This document shows, piece by piece, positions 12,274-24,002 of a stretch of DNA of 64,000 nt (positions within the stretch are counted from its first letter, which is position 1; every line of letters starts with the position of its first letter). Made by a program: the position numbers and the translations under genes. The stretch spans positions 499,400,190 through 499,464,189 of the forward strand of contig CM060990.1 in NCBI GenBank assembly GCA_030765065.1, read 5' to 3'. The stretch comes from Deroplatys truncata. Lineage: Eukaryota; Arthropoda; Insecta; Mantodea; Mantidae. The notes beneath the pieces were generated by a model, which made no database searches, was not told the DNA's origin, and saw only the letters and a list, made by a program, of their open reading frames with translations.

Positions 12274-13174
12274 TCCCCAAAAGAGGTGCTGAGAATGTGC
12301 ACTCCTGTGTTTGAAGAAAACATACTACATACACTGGAAGAGGATCTGTCAACACATTCCCATACTATTGCATGTGCAATGAGCACCAATCACACAAGTG
12401 TGTGGCAAGTCTTGGACGAGCAGCAGCTCTAAACCTTACATCTGCAAAAGGTGCAAGCCTTAAATATGAGGGATTTTTACGTACACCTGCAGTTTTGTGA
12501 AATGGGCCTTAAGTCTGCCAGTTTTCATTAGTGTTATTCACCAATGAAGCCATGTTTACCAGGGATGGGCCATGTTTACCAGGGATTCTAAACTCCAAAA
12601 ATAATCACATATGGGCATACAAAAATTCCCGTGCTACTGTGCAGAAGAGCCACCAATAGTAGCTTATGGTGAGCTTAAGGCCTGGCATTGTTTCTGACCA
12701 CATCATTAGACCATATTTTATTAATTCTTGACTGCATGGTGATACTTATACAACATTTCTGGAGTATGTATTGCCAACATTTTTAGAAGAAGTGCAGCTT
12801 GATATTCAGGTTCAACTGCATTTCCAACATAAAGTTTCTGTGCATTATGCTATAAACATATGGGAGCATCTAAATAAAGTCTTCTCCAATCACTGGATCA
12901 GAAAAGGTAGTCCTAGCATGCCCTAGCCACTCATTCTCTGGGTCTCAATCCCAAGGAATTCTTTTTCTGGAGCCATCTTCAGACTATGATGTATTCATTA
13001 CTGATTGATTCTGAAGAGGCAGTGGTCGCCTGCATTATTGCAGCCAGTGATGAGGTTTATAATGCATCAGGAATGCTTAACAGGATCAAGGAATCATTTC
13101 TGCATGGATGTCACATATGCATTGATGTTAGAGTTGCCATTTTGAGCAACTTTGAAACCAGTGTATTTTCTTAA
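12274..13174 (+). pseudogene. IS630/Tc1-mariner-superfamily transposase relic
   Basis: A decayed insect-type IS630-like transposase. From 12274: EVLRMCTPVFEENIL and EEDLSTHS (N-terminal helix-turn-helix region), TNHTSVWQVLDEQQL, and KVQALNMRDFYVHLQFCEMG (12445-12510). Then LFTNEAMFTRDG (12530-12565), where the first catalytic Asp of the TDE motif is Asn. Further on come LEYVLPTFLEEVQLDIQ (12757-12810), a WIRKGSP block near 12900, FFWSHLQTMMYS and IDSEEAVVACIIAASDEV (12960-13050), MLNRIKESFLHGCHICIDV and FE (13070-13155). A 17-bp block at 12550-12566 is repeated at 12570-12586 inside the gene. Many stops are present. It starts about 220 bp after the piggyBac element. Confidence 0.75.
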
Positions 13175-13511
13175 TTTGTTTGCTCATCTTTATTCTTATT
13201 ATACATATCTATTGTATTGTAACATTAATACTGAAACAACTTATTTTGTAACAATTCAGTCACACTTAGATCTTTTAAGTACTTATAAATTTACATTTTT
13301 GTTAGTTGTTATTTGTGCAGACTTTTACCAGCTAATTTAACATTACTGTATAGATTTAGTTTTCAGTGTGTACTATTTAGGTCATGAAAGTTTAAATGAC
13401 AACTAAAAGAATTTGAAATTAAAAACCTGAGCATTGTGTAAGTTGAAAATTATATGTACACAACACAGTTTATTCCTGCACATCAAATCAAATTAAACTG
13501 AGTATGTACTT
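13175..13511. other. AT-rich, nothing recognised
   Basis: No coding or TE motif seen. Confidence 0.4.
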
Positions 13512-13578
<67 letters not shown>

Positions 13579-13579
13579 G
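13512..13579. repeat. (GAAA)n microsatellite
   Basis: About 68 bp of GAAA repeats. It abuts a tRNA-like promoter on the minus strand, so it may be that SINE's simple-repeat tail (TTTC in SINE orientation). Confidence 0.97.
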
Positions 13580-13690
13580 AAAAAACAGTGGTCATTGGGA
13601 TTTGAACACGAAATTCAAATGTCTCTTTACCTACACCTTTCTGGTAAACAATCAATTGCACTAAAGATGCACGCTTCTACTTCCTCCATT
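13580..13690 (-). mobile_element. tRNA-derived SINE-like head (candidate)
   Basis: Read on the minus strand, TAGTGCAATTG (13654-13664 area) resembles a tRNA A box. About 45 nt downstream TGTTCAAATCCCA (13592-13604 area) matches the B-box consensus GGTTCRANNCC at most positions. The spacing fits a pol III promoter, and the (TTTC)n tail follows directly. There is no second copy in the window and no clear TSD, so the call is tentative. Confidence 0.45.
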
Positions 13691-13961
13691 TCTTTTTTTA
13701 CCATACCTTACAGTTGAAGTGGAAGCAATCAGTGGCATGCAAACTCCCTAGCAATTTTAAGGCATAACTCAGTAATTTGTCTTTCTATAACATAGGTTTC
13801 CTATCTCAAATTTATTGTCTATGAACCATCTATTATCAGAAAAATTTATGCAGTGTTATTCATTTACACGCAGTATATATATTTAAATATTAATATATAT
13901 TAATATTCATTTCTAAGTATTTCAAAGGTGAGCACAGCTTCTGAAAGCATTGGAAGCTTTG

Positions 13962-14048
13962 ATTCTCCTCCTTCTCGTTCTCCTTCTCCTGCTCATCCTC
14001 CTCCTTTACCCTCGCCCTCCCTCCTCCCTCTTCTACATCTTCTTCTTC
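13962..14048. repeat. Pyrimidine tract (CTCCTT-type low complexity)
   Basis: C/T-only stretch of TCCTCC and TTC units. It produces spurious Leu-rich frames. Confidence 0.9.
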
Positions 14049-14214
14049 ACTATGGTCAGTAACTCCTGGTACAACATACTTGTATTGAAACTTGTGTTAA
14101 TTTACTTCACTTCTTACAAGGTTTTGTCTCCACTTATTAGTTTTTTTCTCATACTTCTTTTATACACCCATTCTCCAGTCAATTTAGAACATTCCAGGAA
14201 CTGTGACCACTACT

Positions 14215-15893
14215 TTTTTTCCCTTTGGCGAAAATTATAATCAAGAGCAGCTATCATACATGCCTAGCAATGAAAAATGTATTCATTTTGGGACATACTT
14301 CAAGTGCTCATTGTGACAAGATTCAAGGCTTCCTGTATTATGAAAATGATTGATATGTGTAATGTCACTTAAAAATCTTGCATACTTTATGATACTGCAC
14401 AAGTGGAATTCTTAAATAGCCAGTTTGTTTTTTTAACTTTTTCTTCACTCAACAATCATGAGCACATGCATGAAATTTCTCAGGACTGATTACTTTGGAA
14501 TCTTATTAAACATTTTCATTAGTGAGGGATTTAACAAGATGCCATACATCAAATTCATGGTGTATATGTGGACATTTCTTTTACATCAAATATCTAATAC
14601 CCATGTGTCTATCTGTCAGGAACAATTATTTTATGGGCAGGTTTTTACTTATAGAAGTTGGTGCATTTTTGCAAGCAGCTATCTCATCATCATCACTTAG
14701 GTTCCTCTCTATACAATTATGAAGTCTAATATTTTATTTGTTGCCAAATTCATTATAGAATATGTCAAATATTTATAAGAAAATTCTGCGGAGTCTTACT
14801 GTCCATCTCCACATAAACATGTGTTGGAATCATTCATGGCAATTGTGAAGTTACTTTCTTTTTATTTTAACCAGGCTTTGTGTACAGAAGGGAACAATTG
14901 TTTTAACAAGTCTATAAAAATATTATTCAGAAAAAAATAATAGCTGTATTGCTTTTGAGAATCCCAAGGAACAATTAAATGTTATACTGCAAAGATACAT
15001 GCCTGAAGCTAGCACACATTACTTTTCAGACTTCCACTTTTGCATCAGCACGTATAGGTATGCCCATACCTACATCATCTTCTCCATCTTCACTGAATTC
15101 CCTAATACATTCATTCAACTTATCAGCTTCATCACTTACACCTGATCCGAGGTCATGGGTTCATACCTGACAGAGGGTGATGGATTTTTTTCAGGCTTAA
15201 AAATCCTTACCATGGCTTCCTAAAGGGAAGTAAAGCCAGTGGTCCCATGTAGTAGATTTATGGCATGCAATAGAACCTCAAGGCTGATAAAGAGGCCTCT
15301 GAGCAACATTTCTGGTCTTTCATCCCCAGTATTGAATGGGATGCTAAGAACCATAGTAGTTAAAGGACGTCCATAAATTAAACTCAATTTAATTTAACTT
15401 ACAGCTGAATATTCACCTTCCTCATTCATTTTGGTTCAGATTAACACCATTTATAGCACTAGAAATTTCAGTTCCCAACTGGCAGTGTATCTTAGCATCA
15501 ATCTTCAACCCCATAAGATTCAGATGTTGGTGTAGTTTCACTTTGTTGCTGAGAATTTCTTACAGAATTATTGACCAGCTATAGCACTTGCTTTCTTATA
15601 AGAAAACTTGAGTTTGTTTTATGGGGAGCTTTTCTGCTAGTCCTCCTAAAAATTTTGAAGGCACCACATTATCTTTCAGCCTAGGGCTTTTGAATTTCTC
15701 ATTCTTCATTATTCTTATTTTTATAACATCCAATTCATTAAAATCGCTTTCTTTGAAATGAATATCACATACTCTAGCATACCCATTTGTTGTAAACATG
15801 TTGATTCTTATCTCTATCGGAGAATGAGTGATAATCAGCATTTCTGTTTACACCAGAATTATTTGCACAACCATAAGTACTGCATGCAGACAT
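14215..15893 (-). pseudogene. THAP-domain, Kolobok-like DDE transposase relic
   Basis: A THAP zinc finger starts at 15893: MSACSTYGCANNSG (first Cys pair), SFSDRDKN, NKWV, then in another frame CDIHFKESDF (C-x2-H), SPRLKDNVVPSKF (15640-15680). This C2CH arrangement ends with the AVPxxF-like box. The transposase body follows on the same strand: GDGQ.DS and YKYLTYSIMNLATNKILDF (14720-14810, catalytic Asp block), FLTDRHMGIRYLM and CPHIHHEFDVWHLVKSLT (14510-14620, TDRH and DVWH blocks), and LEVCPKMNTFFIARHV near 14260-14310. THAP plus GDGxCDS, TDRH and DVWH matches the THAP-bearing Kolobok-type proteins as I remember them. A SINE (15130-15392) is inserted between THAP and body. Frameshifts and stops are frequent. 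Confidence 0.7.
15130..15392 (+). mobile_element. tRNA-derived SINE, family 1, 5'-truncated copy
   Basis: Aligns along its length with the copies at 48336-48627 and 56234-56530. Shared landmarks are the B box (gggttcatacctg here), gagggtgatggat, aaaaatcctta, ccatggcttcc, gtcccatg, gaacctcaag.ctga and the 3' end cataaataaaactcaattt. The A-box part is missing or unrecognisable. It sits inside the THAP element relic. Confidence 0.85.
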
Positions 15894-16229
15894 TCTTGAC
15901 CTTACACCTCACATAACACTAGGAAAGGAAAATTGATCCACAATCATAAAATAACAACAGGAATTAAATGAAATGCAAGGCTAACTAAGGCTAACTAATG
16001 CAAGTGACTATGAGTAGTGTGGCATGATGCTAGACTTATGACATCACTGAGGTGAGCATTAGACATGAAAGTGCTTCCATAATGAAAACGAGAGGTTGTA
16101 GAGCAATGCAGTTTTCAAAAATTTGCTCAGAATTGTTTATAGTTTATTGTTAGACATCTTTAAAAATTTAGTTCAGTCCTCCTATAATATCACATGATGT
16201 ATAATACTTGAAGGTAACCAAAGAATCTT
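15894..16229. other. Spacer between THAP and Tigger relics
   Basis: AT-rich, possibly the upstream region of the THAP element. Nothing further recognised. Confidence 0.35.
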
Positions 16230-17399
16230 CATAAACCAGACTTCTGTCATTTGAATCGATTGTATCTTCTGCAGGGGGTATAGAGCCAGGTTTCATAAAA
16301 TCATCTTTAGAGAAACTGTTAGAATGGTTTCTGCAGAAACAAATCCCAAGCTGTGGTCAACATGTGCATTGCTTATAGAATATTAGCCTTAAAAGTTTTT
16401 TTGTCAATGTTTTCCTGACAGCCTTCCTAATCAATGACTTTCTGTATTTTGCTTTAAAACTGTGGATAATGCCCAAATCTAGTGACTGTAGTTTGTTGGT
16501 GCAGTTTGGTGGAAAGAAATGAACTGTAGTATTCCACAAAAAAGATAGCTTAAATAGATGTGTAGGACACGTATCAATGAATAGCAAAACTTTCCTGTTT
16601 TCAGCACCCATTTTTTAGTCAAATGACTAAGAATTTTGTAAAAATATCTGTTGTCATCCATGCATTCTTATTACTATAAGATTTGCATGGCAGTATACTG
16701 CAGTTCTTGAAACATCTTGGTTTCCCAAATTTAGCTATTACAAATGGCTGTAATTCATCACTGCCATCTGCATTTGTACAAAGTAACACTGTCAGCCTCT
16801 GCTCACTTTGTTTTCCAGCATGGTTGGCTCACCTTTTATGCTATAAGTTCTGTTAACTGAGAAAAACAGTCCAGTTTCATCAACATTATAGAGTCTCACT
16901 TTTCATAGCCTTTTAAAACTTTTGGTATTGTTGTATTCATCCTATGCTGTACGGTTTCTTCATTTACATGACCACTTTTACTACATGTCGCCCTACTGGA
17001 AATTCCATTTCATGTTTTAAATCTGTCTAACCATCCATTTGATGTTTTAAAGTCTATCAGACCTAGCTTTAAAGCAATTACCAGTGCCTTTTGCTTTAGG
17101 TAGCTACTGTCAACAGGAAAGCCAGCATTTTGTAATCCATTAAACCATTCCATTAATATTTCTTCTATCTCCTCTAATGGTGAACATCTAATCTTCTTGC
17201 ATTTTTTGGACTTCAAACTAGAGTTTGCTTCCTCACTCAAAATCATAGCACTATTCTTCAGAATGCCGCTTAGGGTTGAGATGGGCATTCCAGGTTTTCT
17301 AACCATTTCTGCAGTTTTTCATTTGGGATGTTTTTCAACTTCTCGAATGATATCAACTTTTTCAGAAAGAGATAATGTTTTTCTCATTGCTGCTGCCAT
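16230..17399 (-). pseudogene. Tigger/pogo-type (CENP-B-like) transposase relic
   Basis: Start codon at 17399 gives MAAAMRKTLSLSEKVDIIRE, a typical pogo/CENP-B helix-turn-helix start, interrupted by a stop before KTAEMVRKPGMPISTLSGIL. The second DNA-binding part is intact at 17010-17240 (EEILMEWFNGLQNAGFPVDS, LGLIDFKTSNGWLDRFK). A broken DDE domain follows: ETGLFFSVN-like near 16880, then VLLFIDTCPTHL (16545-16585; the LFIDNCPTH motif with the second catalytic Asp), FFPPNCTNKLQSLDLGIIHSF (16450-16520; the third catalytic Asp in LDLG) and KYRKSLIRKAV. No inverted repeats were identified. Confidence 0.85.
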
Positions 17400-17934
17400 T
17401 TGATTTAGTAAAAAGCACACCTTCTTCATGCACACATGCAAAAAACAAAGAACACTTTATTTATCTCAAATGAGCACTTGGTGATCGCAAACATCTGCTT
17501 TAATGATGGATGCCAATTGGCCCTGTGTGTATCACAATAATCAAAGATGACTAATGCTACTTCTGTGATGCTTTAAATTTGAATCAGCATGGGGCCCCTG
17601 GCATGACCAATCAAGTCACTAGGAATGGATACAAGGTGAATGCTCCTTCCAGGCTAGCAGCTGGAAGCAGTATTGCATTATTGGTGCAAATGCAATGAAT
17701 CTTGAAGAAAAGCAGCTGTTGAAACATTTATATTTTGGAAGGTATATATAACTAGAATGAATCGTAAAAAAATATGATCACTTATTTGAATATTCTGCAT
17801 ACTTTAACATTATTTATGTGGAATTTGTGAGAAAAACCTATGCGCTGTATCAAATTATAAAATGTATTAATCAAATGAATTGAAAGCCGGGAGTTCAAAA
17901 TTCTTACACTATATGTGAAATAACCTTATAAAGG

Positions 17935-18470
17935 GGATCATATAACTGGGTTTTCTATGCATAAAAAATGGTAGTACATCTAGTTTTGAGAACTATGAAC
18001 TGATAAGTGAAATATCCATAGTCTCAAAGATTTCTGAAATTTTAATACATAAAAACTATTACACATTATTTTGAACATAATGAATTTTTGTTAAATCAGT
18101 ATGGATTTCGACATTCTCATAGTACTATCAAAGCAATTTATAGATTTATTGAACAACGTTTTGAAGCACTAGAGAAAGGCAAAATTTTCTGTGGTAGGTT
18201 TTATGATCTTACAAAAACTTTTGATGCTATCTCTCATGACATCTCACTACATAAACTCAAGTATTATGGTTTTAATGCTACTAGCATTACCTTTTTTGGA
18301 TCATATTAAAGGAATAGATGTCACTCAGTCCTGCTTTATTTATTATCTATAATAATGATTAAGGCTCAGATAGTTATGCATTAGAAAACGTAAAATATGC
18401 AGGTAATTATGTGGTTTAAAACAGTGATATATGCATTAACAACCTAGAAAATATGTGCTACCCAAAATCT
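17935..18470 (+). pseudogene. Non-LTR reverse transcriptase fragment
   Basis: RT blocks SFENYELISEISIVSKISEI (17975-18040; degenerate NYRPIS..), LNQYGFRHSHSTIKAI (18088-18140), FYDLTKTFDAISHDI (18200-18240, catalytic block), SVLSPALFIIYNND (18325-18358) and KYADNYVV (18392-18415, YADD with Asp to Asn). Stops and one frameshift are present. It ends next to the hAT relic at 18633-20130. Confidence 0.75.
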
Positions 18471-18632
18471 CACAAAAACGGTGAAATAATAATTTTTAAA
18501 AATCGACATTGTGAGTTCATTTAATATTTGTTGTATTAGAAAATACAAGTTAACATTATAATCTACCAAAATAATAAATTAATGTAAAACTCATGGAATT
18601 TGTGGACTGGAACAGCTGCTGCTCAAGTGAAC

Positions 18633-20130
18633 TTAATTCTTCCCATTGCATTGTATAACAGTAACCATTTTAAGGTTTGAAAACAGAAACGATTCTCTGT
18701 TGCTTCTGAGAATTGATTTGTACTGAGAAAAACAATGTTTGACATCAACAGATGTCGTAGGTGCATATTTAAACTTTACAATTTCTTCCAGCGACAATGT
18801 TTCTTCAATGTCCAACAATTTGCTCTCAGAAATGATATTTGCAATATGTTGTAATGTATGGTATCCTGGATTTTTTTGTAGTACATATTCAAATTTTTCA
18901 ACTACTTTTTTTGCAACTTGACCTGGTGCAGATTTTAGCTTTAGTGAGAAACTTTCTATTAAAGTTAAGTTTGTGACAAGTGGTACATCATTTTGTTCAA
19001 GCGCTGTGATGGCTGTAGAAATGCAGTTGAAATGTGACTTAATGTAAATTAATTCCTCCTTTATCCCATCCCTATATATAGCACCCTTCACTTCAACAAT
19101 GCTTTCTGCTTCCTTTTCATTTAGTTCTTGAAGTATGTTCTCAATAATGTCAAAATTGTTACAATAATATATGACAGCCTGTAATCAGGTCCCCCATCTG
19201 GTAATGATCGGTTCAGGAGGAAGTGGAATTCCTGGAACCAACTGTTTAAACAAACTGATTCAAGTCGGAGATTTAAGGAAAACCTTTTTTACGCTTGATA
19301 TTAAACTATTGACAGTAGGAAAATTTAAGCACACAGTTTCACTCAGGTGATGCATTGCATGCGCCAAGCATGTTACATGAATCAGTCTACTATAAAGCAG
19401 TTTTAACCCCCCTCCTGCCTTAACCATATATGGGGCTGCATCAGATAGAAACAAAACTACATTTTCATACCTAATTCCCTCTGGCCATAATGGCAACATT
19501 GCATTATTGAATATTTTCGCAATTTTTGAATGATTTGTCATTGCTATTTCTTCCACTGTTAGAAGATAAGCCTTTGACAGTCCATTTTTACCGAGCATAC
19601 CAACAATTACATTTCATATAAATCGTTTACACACATCTGGAGTTTTATCCATGCAAACCCAGATTAGATTATCCTTAATAGAATCACGAATTTCTTGTAT
19701 TGTTTTTTCATAAAGTAATGGAACATAATGTTTGCGAAGAGTAGACTCATGTGGTATAGCCTGTTTTATATACATTTCTAAGAATGCATGTTATTTAGGA
19801 TGTTCTAATTTATAGAGCGGAATTTCAGCATAAGTGAAAGCTTCACATAGGTCTTTATTAAAGATTTACAACTGGGGGCCTTAAGTTGAACAAGTTGCTT
19901 CATTTGGGATACCCGTATTGACATTTAGCACTGACAGTTTAGCACTTTTGTTTTTAAATGTTGCGTCACTTGGAAATGAGTGTCTGCACTTATATGCCTT
20001 TAACATGCAACACAAAATAAAACTAGTCCATTTGTAGTAAGTGCATCTTTGTATTCACGTACAAATATATTTAGTTGAGTAGATAAACTTGATTTCACTG
20101 GTGGTAGTTTATCTGCTTAACTAGAGAATG
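18633..20130 (-). pseudogene. hAT transposase relic, CGGBP1-like, copy 1
   Basis: Minus-strand hAT protein of the type annotated 'CGG triplet repeat-binding protein 1-like'. The N-terminal zinc-finger region is in pieces near 19990-20125 (LPPVKSSLSTQ, FVREYKDALTTNGLVLFC). Then MLGKNGLSKAYLLTVEEI and a segment with LFLSDAAPYMVKAG and HVTCLAHAMHHLSETV (19290-19500), which carries the catalytic-domain D and the CxxH-like helix. The C-terminal dimerisation region is at 18640-18780: FKYAPTTSVDVKHCFSQYKS and NRESFLFSNLK, the hAT signature (usually ERSFS.YK). Several frameshifts are present. It lies between two RT fragments; no TSD was found. Confidence 0.8.
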
Positions 20131-20547
20131 CTGGAGGTTAACGCAATCACTCTACACGCACAAACAAAACCAAACTGCATCTGTATTATCGTCCCACTGT
20201 ATAAGTTTACATCGGCAGTTCTTTGATATAATACTCGCCGCGTTAACAATCAGAAACTCTTTGAAAATGTGATACCTACCACTCGACATTTATTGTCTCA
20301 GGCTTTATTTTATTTCATTTTATTAATTTGTTTTGAAATACGTAATCAATTACATTTTTTAAACATTTTCCTGTGAAAAATTGAAAATATGTATAATTGT
20401 AATGACATTCTGTAAATATTATGTAATTATGAAAAAATCGAAAAACATGCAAAAACCTGTACAATAAAATTTACATTTTTGGACTCAGGAAGCATTGTTT
20501 TGTGCACATTTAACATTATTCATATGTTTTAACCAAATAAAAAAAAG

Positions 20548-21200
20548 TTGTTATTACATAACTATCCTAGCACTCATAATGATCTTCTGTCATCTACTCA
20601 TGATGAATTTACTCAGACTTACATGTTTGCTACTGATATAGCTTTTGGATTACTGCAGCAAGGTATAATTGCTATGAAAAACAAACTGGGTGACATTTCT
20701 TCTAACATTCATTCTGAGGAACATGCAAATATGCTTAGCATCAGTAACAACAAAACAGTTGATATTACTTTTTCCTTTATTGTAGTATTAAATAAGTGCA
20801 TCACAACAAAGTTCCTTGGTATTCATCTTGAGCAAAGGCTTGGTAGGAATACACACATAGATTGTTTGCTCAATAAAGTAAACAGTGAAATACTTAAGTT
20901 AAGAATTCTTAAAAGTATTCTATTAAGAACATCTTTGGTCATGATTACTAAGTTCTAATATACAGTTATCTTAGTTATGGGACTCTCCTGTGGGGAAATC
21001 ATATATCAGTACTACTAGTACTTTAAAAAAGATCTGTGAGGATTATCTGTGGCATCCCAACCAGAACACACTGTAAATCACTTTTTATAGAACTTGGAAT
21101 ACTTACCAGCAATATTAATACTGGACTGCCTCCTAATATGTTAAAACAAACTTAAGTACTCTTATCATATGTTCTAAAGTGCACAGTCATCTCACTCAGA
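20548..21200 (+). pseudogene. Non-LTR reverse transcriptase C-terminal fragment
   Basis: Contains FATDIAFGLLQQG (degenerate active-site region), then KFLGIHLEQRLGRNTHIDCL (20810-20870; the FLGI.ld..l.W..Hi block of the RT thumb), LLNKVNSEILKLRILKSIL, a broken 'YSYLSYGTLLWGNH' block (20955-21005) and RSVRIICGIPTRTHCKSLF (21030-21085). It may or may not belong to the same insertion as 17935-18470: both pieces carry a version of the active-site motif, which argues for two copies. Confidence 0.7.
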
Positions 21201-21501
21201 ATAGACAGAACATATATGTTAACAAGTATAAATACAGCAACACAACCTGCAGTTTTGTTTGTATTTCATATACATTTTATAATACTTTAACACTGTACAT
21301 AAGAAGTCTATCCTATACTGTATTTAAGAGATGAGTCAGGACAATACTGCTGACTAATTTATTATACAATATTAATGATTTATTTCAAACAAGGTTTTAA
21401 TGCTTTATTTTATGTTATTCATTGACAACTCATATGTATTTTATATGACAAAGAGGTAATAAATATAATATATCCTTTCATATTTTAATACTAATTGAAA
21501 C

Positions 21502-21599
<98 letters not shown>

Positions 21600-21600
21600 T
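21502..21600. repeat. (AAT)n microsatellite
   Basis: Uninterrupted AAT repeats of nearly 100 bp. Confidence 0.98.
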
Positions 21601-22430
21601 GTGAAACTACATTTCAATAGTGGTGTTCATCAGCTCAATGTGATTTTCTTTTCTATGACATGACAGAAAAACAGGTTTCACAGTTTATTCTAAAACAGGA
21701 TAATTTTGTCTCCTTTGTGTAAAAATTAACTAACAGTATTTTTGTGAATTATTAATAATGGTTGCATTCCTTAGATAATGTTTGAATATAAACACAAAGT
21801 ACTTTACAGATTGTTTTTTATCCTGGTGTGCTGAATTATTATTAAATTGCTAAATACATCTTTTTTAAAAACTGAGAAGAAAAATAAAATAATTTAACTA
21901 AGAGTTTTGATAATAATTTTGTCTGTATTCTTTAAATGATGTTTGAACATGTTCTCCTTAATTATAATTTCGATTGCATTGCTTAAATAATGTTTGGAAT
22001 TTTTCACAGAAACAGCATGTAAACATTAAAACAAATGACTAATATTGATTCTGTTGCTTAAATAGTGCATTGGAACATCTTCCTGGATTATTGTTTTCAT
22101 TGTATGATTTAATATTGCTAAAAATAACTGTTAAAGAATAGATTCTTGCATCATTTCTATGTAAGGTTATTTAAAAATAATTTATTCCCTTTGGATGATG
22201 CAAAATGAGATAAGTCCATAGATTTTTCAAAATTTAATTAGCAACACTGGCTTGAAATAGAGAGTGAGATTTTTCTTCCTTATTTTATTTTTCTACATTC
22301 AGAATTCTTAATAAATAACTATAGTTAGATTATAAATTGTTATAAAGCTTTACTCAATGGTGGTTTTAGCTTCCATTGTAAAATATGTATTTTTGCACTT
22401 ATTGCATTTTGCAAAGTTATAAAGCAGTTT

Positions 22431-22497
22431 TTCACCATTGCCACTGCCACCATTACTGCCATGGCCACCGCCATTTCTGCCATAATCATCATCATTT
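22431..22497. repeat. Degenerate (CCATTR/CCA)n trinucleotide tract
   Basis: Imperfect CCA, CCG and TCA triplets (accattgccactgccacca...), ending in atcatcatcat. Confidence 0.75.
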
Positions 22498-22689
22498 TAC
22501 TTTAAACCTATATTTTTACTTGAATTAATTCCATAGAATACAGGTAATTTAATTAATAGTAATTAAGTAGAATGCATATGTGCGCCTAATGATTTTATTT
22601 TTACAACATATATGAATTTCAATGTACAAAAAAAGCTTGCCAGAGATTCTCAAAGGAAAATGATTATCTGGTAGTAAAGCTTCATGTAT

Positions 22690-24002
22690 GAAACTTCAAC
22701 AGAAACTATTGGAACATACTGAAAGCATGCAATGTGTCTTGGATCACTTAACAAAGCTTTACCAATTAAACATATTGTTTTGTAGCCACTGTCCTTCTAT
22801 GATGCCTTCATTTTCAGTGTCATTGCTTTATCCACTTTATCACTTACATCATTTAAATTACTGAAAACTCTGTCAGCTTGCACTTCATTCTCTGGGTTCC
22901 TCTTGCAATTTTTCAAGAGCAGTTATGGCATTGGGAAGGACCCAAAATTTGTATTGATGTAAAAATTTCACCCACCTTGTTTTTATCAGCTACGAGTTCT
23001 TGTGATGTTTTAATTGCTGCAGAAGTAGAATTTTCAAAGAAATGAATTACTTTCTTCATAATGTTGCATGTTTGTGCTGTATTAATTGCAGGCATCACTC
23101 CACCTTACCCATAATGACAAAATAGGTGAAAATGATAATGGAAAGTCTGGCATTTCTGTTTTAAATGCTAGAATTGAATAGAGAGCTTTCTTGAAAGCTT
23201 TCTTAACAGATGTAACCAGTCTGGCAACTTAAGAAAAATTAGTACATCTGGTGCTCAGTGTGATATATGTGGTAACATGTCACATGTATCACTTTTACTG
23301 AACTTAAACAACTAGCAGCCTTTATCATGTAGGGTGTAGCAGCACTTTATTACTTCTAATGCCATTATGCCACAGTATTCTCAATTACTGGTCAAAAACT
23401 CTGCAAGTTGTTGAGTGGTCAACTTTGTCCTGCTTTTACAATATAGTAGAAAGTGTTCTCCAAGGCTCTCTGCTGCCAAAATTCCAACCACAACACTGGC
23501 TATACAACATCTTAATGAGTCAGACATTTCATCCATTGAAATACATACACTTTGTCTCTCACATTCTTCATTGTTTCTTGTATGGTTTGGTGGTAGCATA
23601 TGCCAATGTAAGTTCCTCTCCATGTCTAGGGACGTGTTATTCATTTTCTGGTCTCCTAAGAAACTGCACAGCTTTGAGTGATTCAACTTATGCAATGGAA
23701 TATTGGTGCATGAAAATGCTGTAAATAATTTCTCACCTAAAGGTGAAAATGTTATACATGTTTTCTCCAAGAAAAGCCTGCTGTAGGCTTCTGCTATTCT
23801 TGACTTGAAGTTACTGCAGACTATATTTATGTTACTCTCATTATATAAGTTCTATGTTAAACTTTTTTTCAGCAGCTACTTCAATATCACATACCTTACT
23901 AAACAATAGTACAATAGTAGCCCATCAGTAGAAAAAGTTTTCTATATAGTGTGAAACATATTGATTAAATTTAAGAAGTTGATTTTCGTTCACTTTAGCC
24001 AT
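22690..24002 (-). pseudogene. hAT transposase relic, CGGBP1-like, copy 2
   Basis: ATG at 24002 opens MAKVNENQLLKFNQYVSHY, then (after a stop) VCDIEVAAEKKFNI, the N-terminal zinc-finger region of the CGGBP1-like hAT type. The readable middle at 23381-23770 has NIPLHKLNHSKLCSFLGD, ISMDEMSDSLRCCIASVVVG (usual W.s.DET.D...  ...VVG) and LLYCKSRTKLTTQQLAEF. Further on, at 22913-23098: AINTAQTCNIMKKVIHFFEN and AAIKTSQELVADKNKV. The dimerisation end is barely readable (22690-22900). Same strand and similar block order as copy 1, but diverged. Confidence 0.75.

Larger units (their letters stand above)
21201..22689. other. AT-rich region with weak dispersed motif
   Basis: Contains the (AAT)n tract listed separately. 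A loose motif like 'cttaaataatgtttggaa' recurs near 21773, 21932, 21984 and 22060 at irregular spacing. No coding potential recognised. Confidence 0.3.

Noticed and set aside
20140-20300. GC-richer patch upstream of hAT copy 1 as a possible promoter or exon
   Set aside because: Most likely the 5' end of the hAT element; no clear termini, splice sites or promoter motifs.
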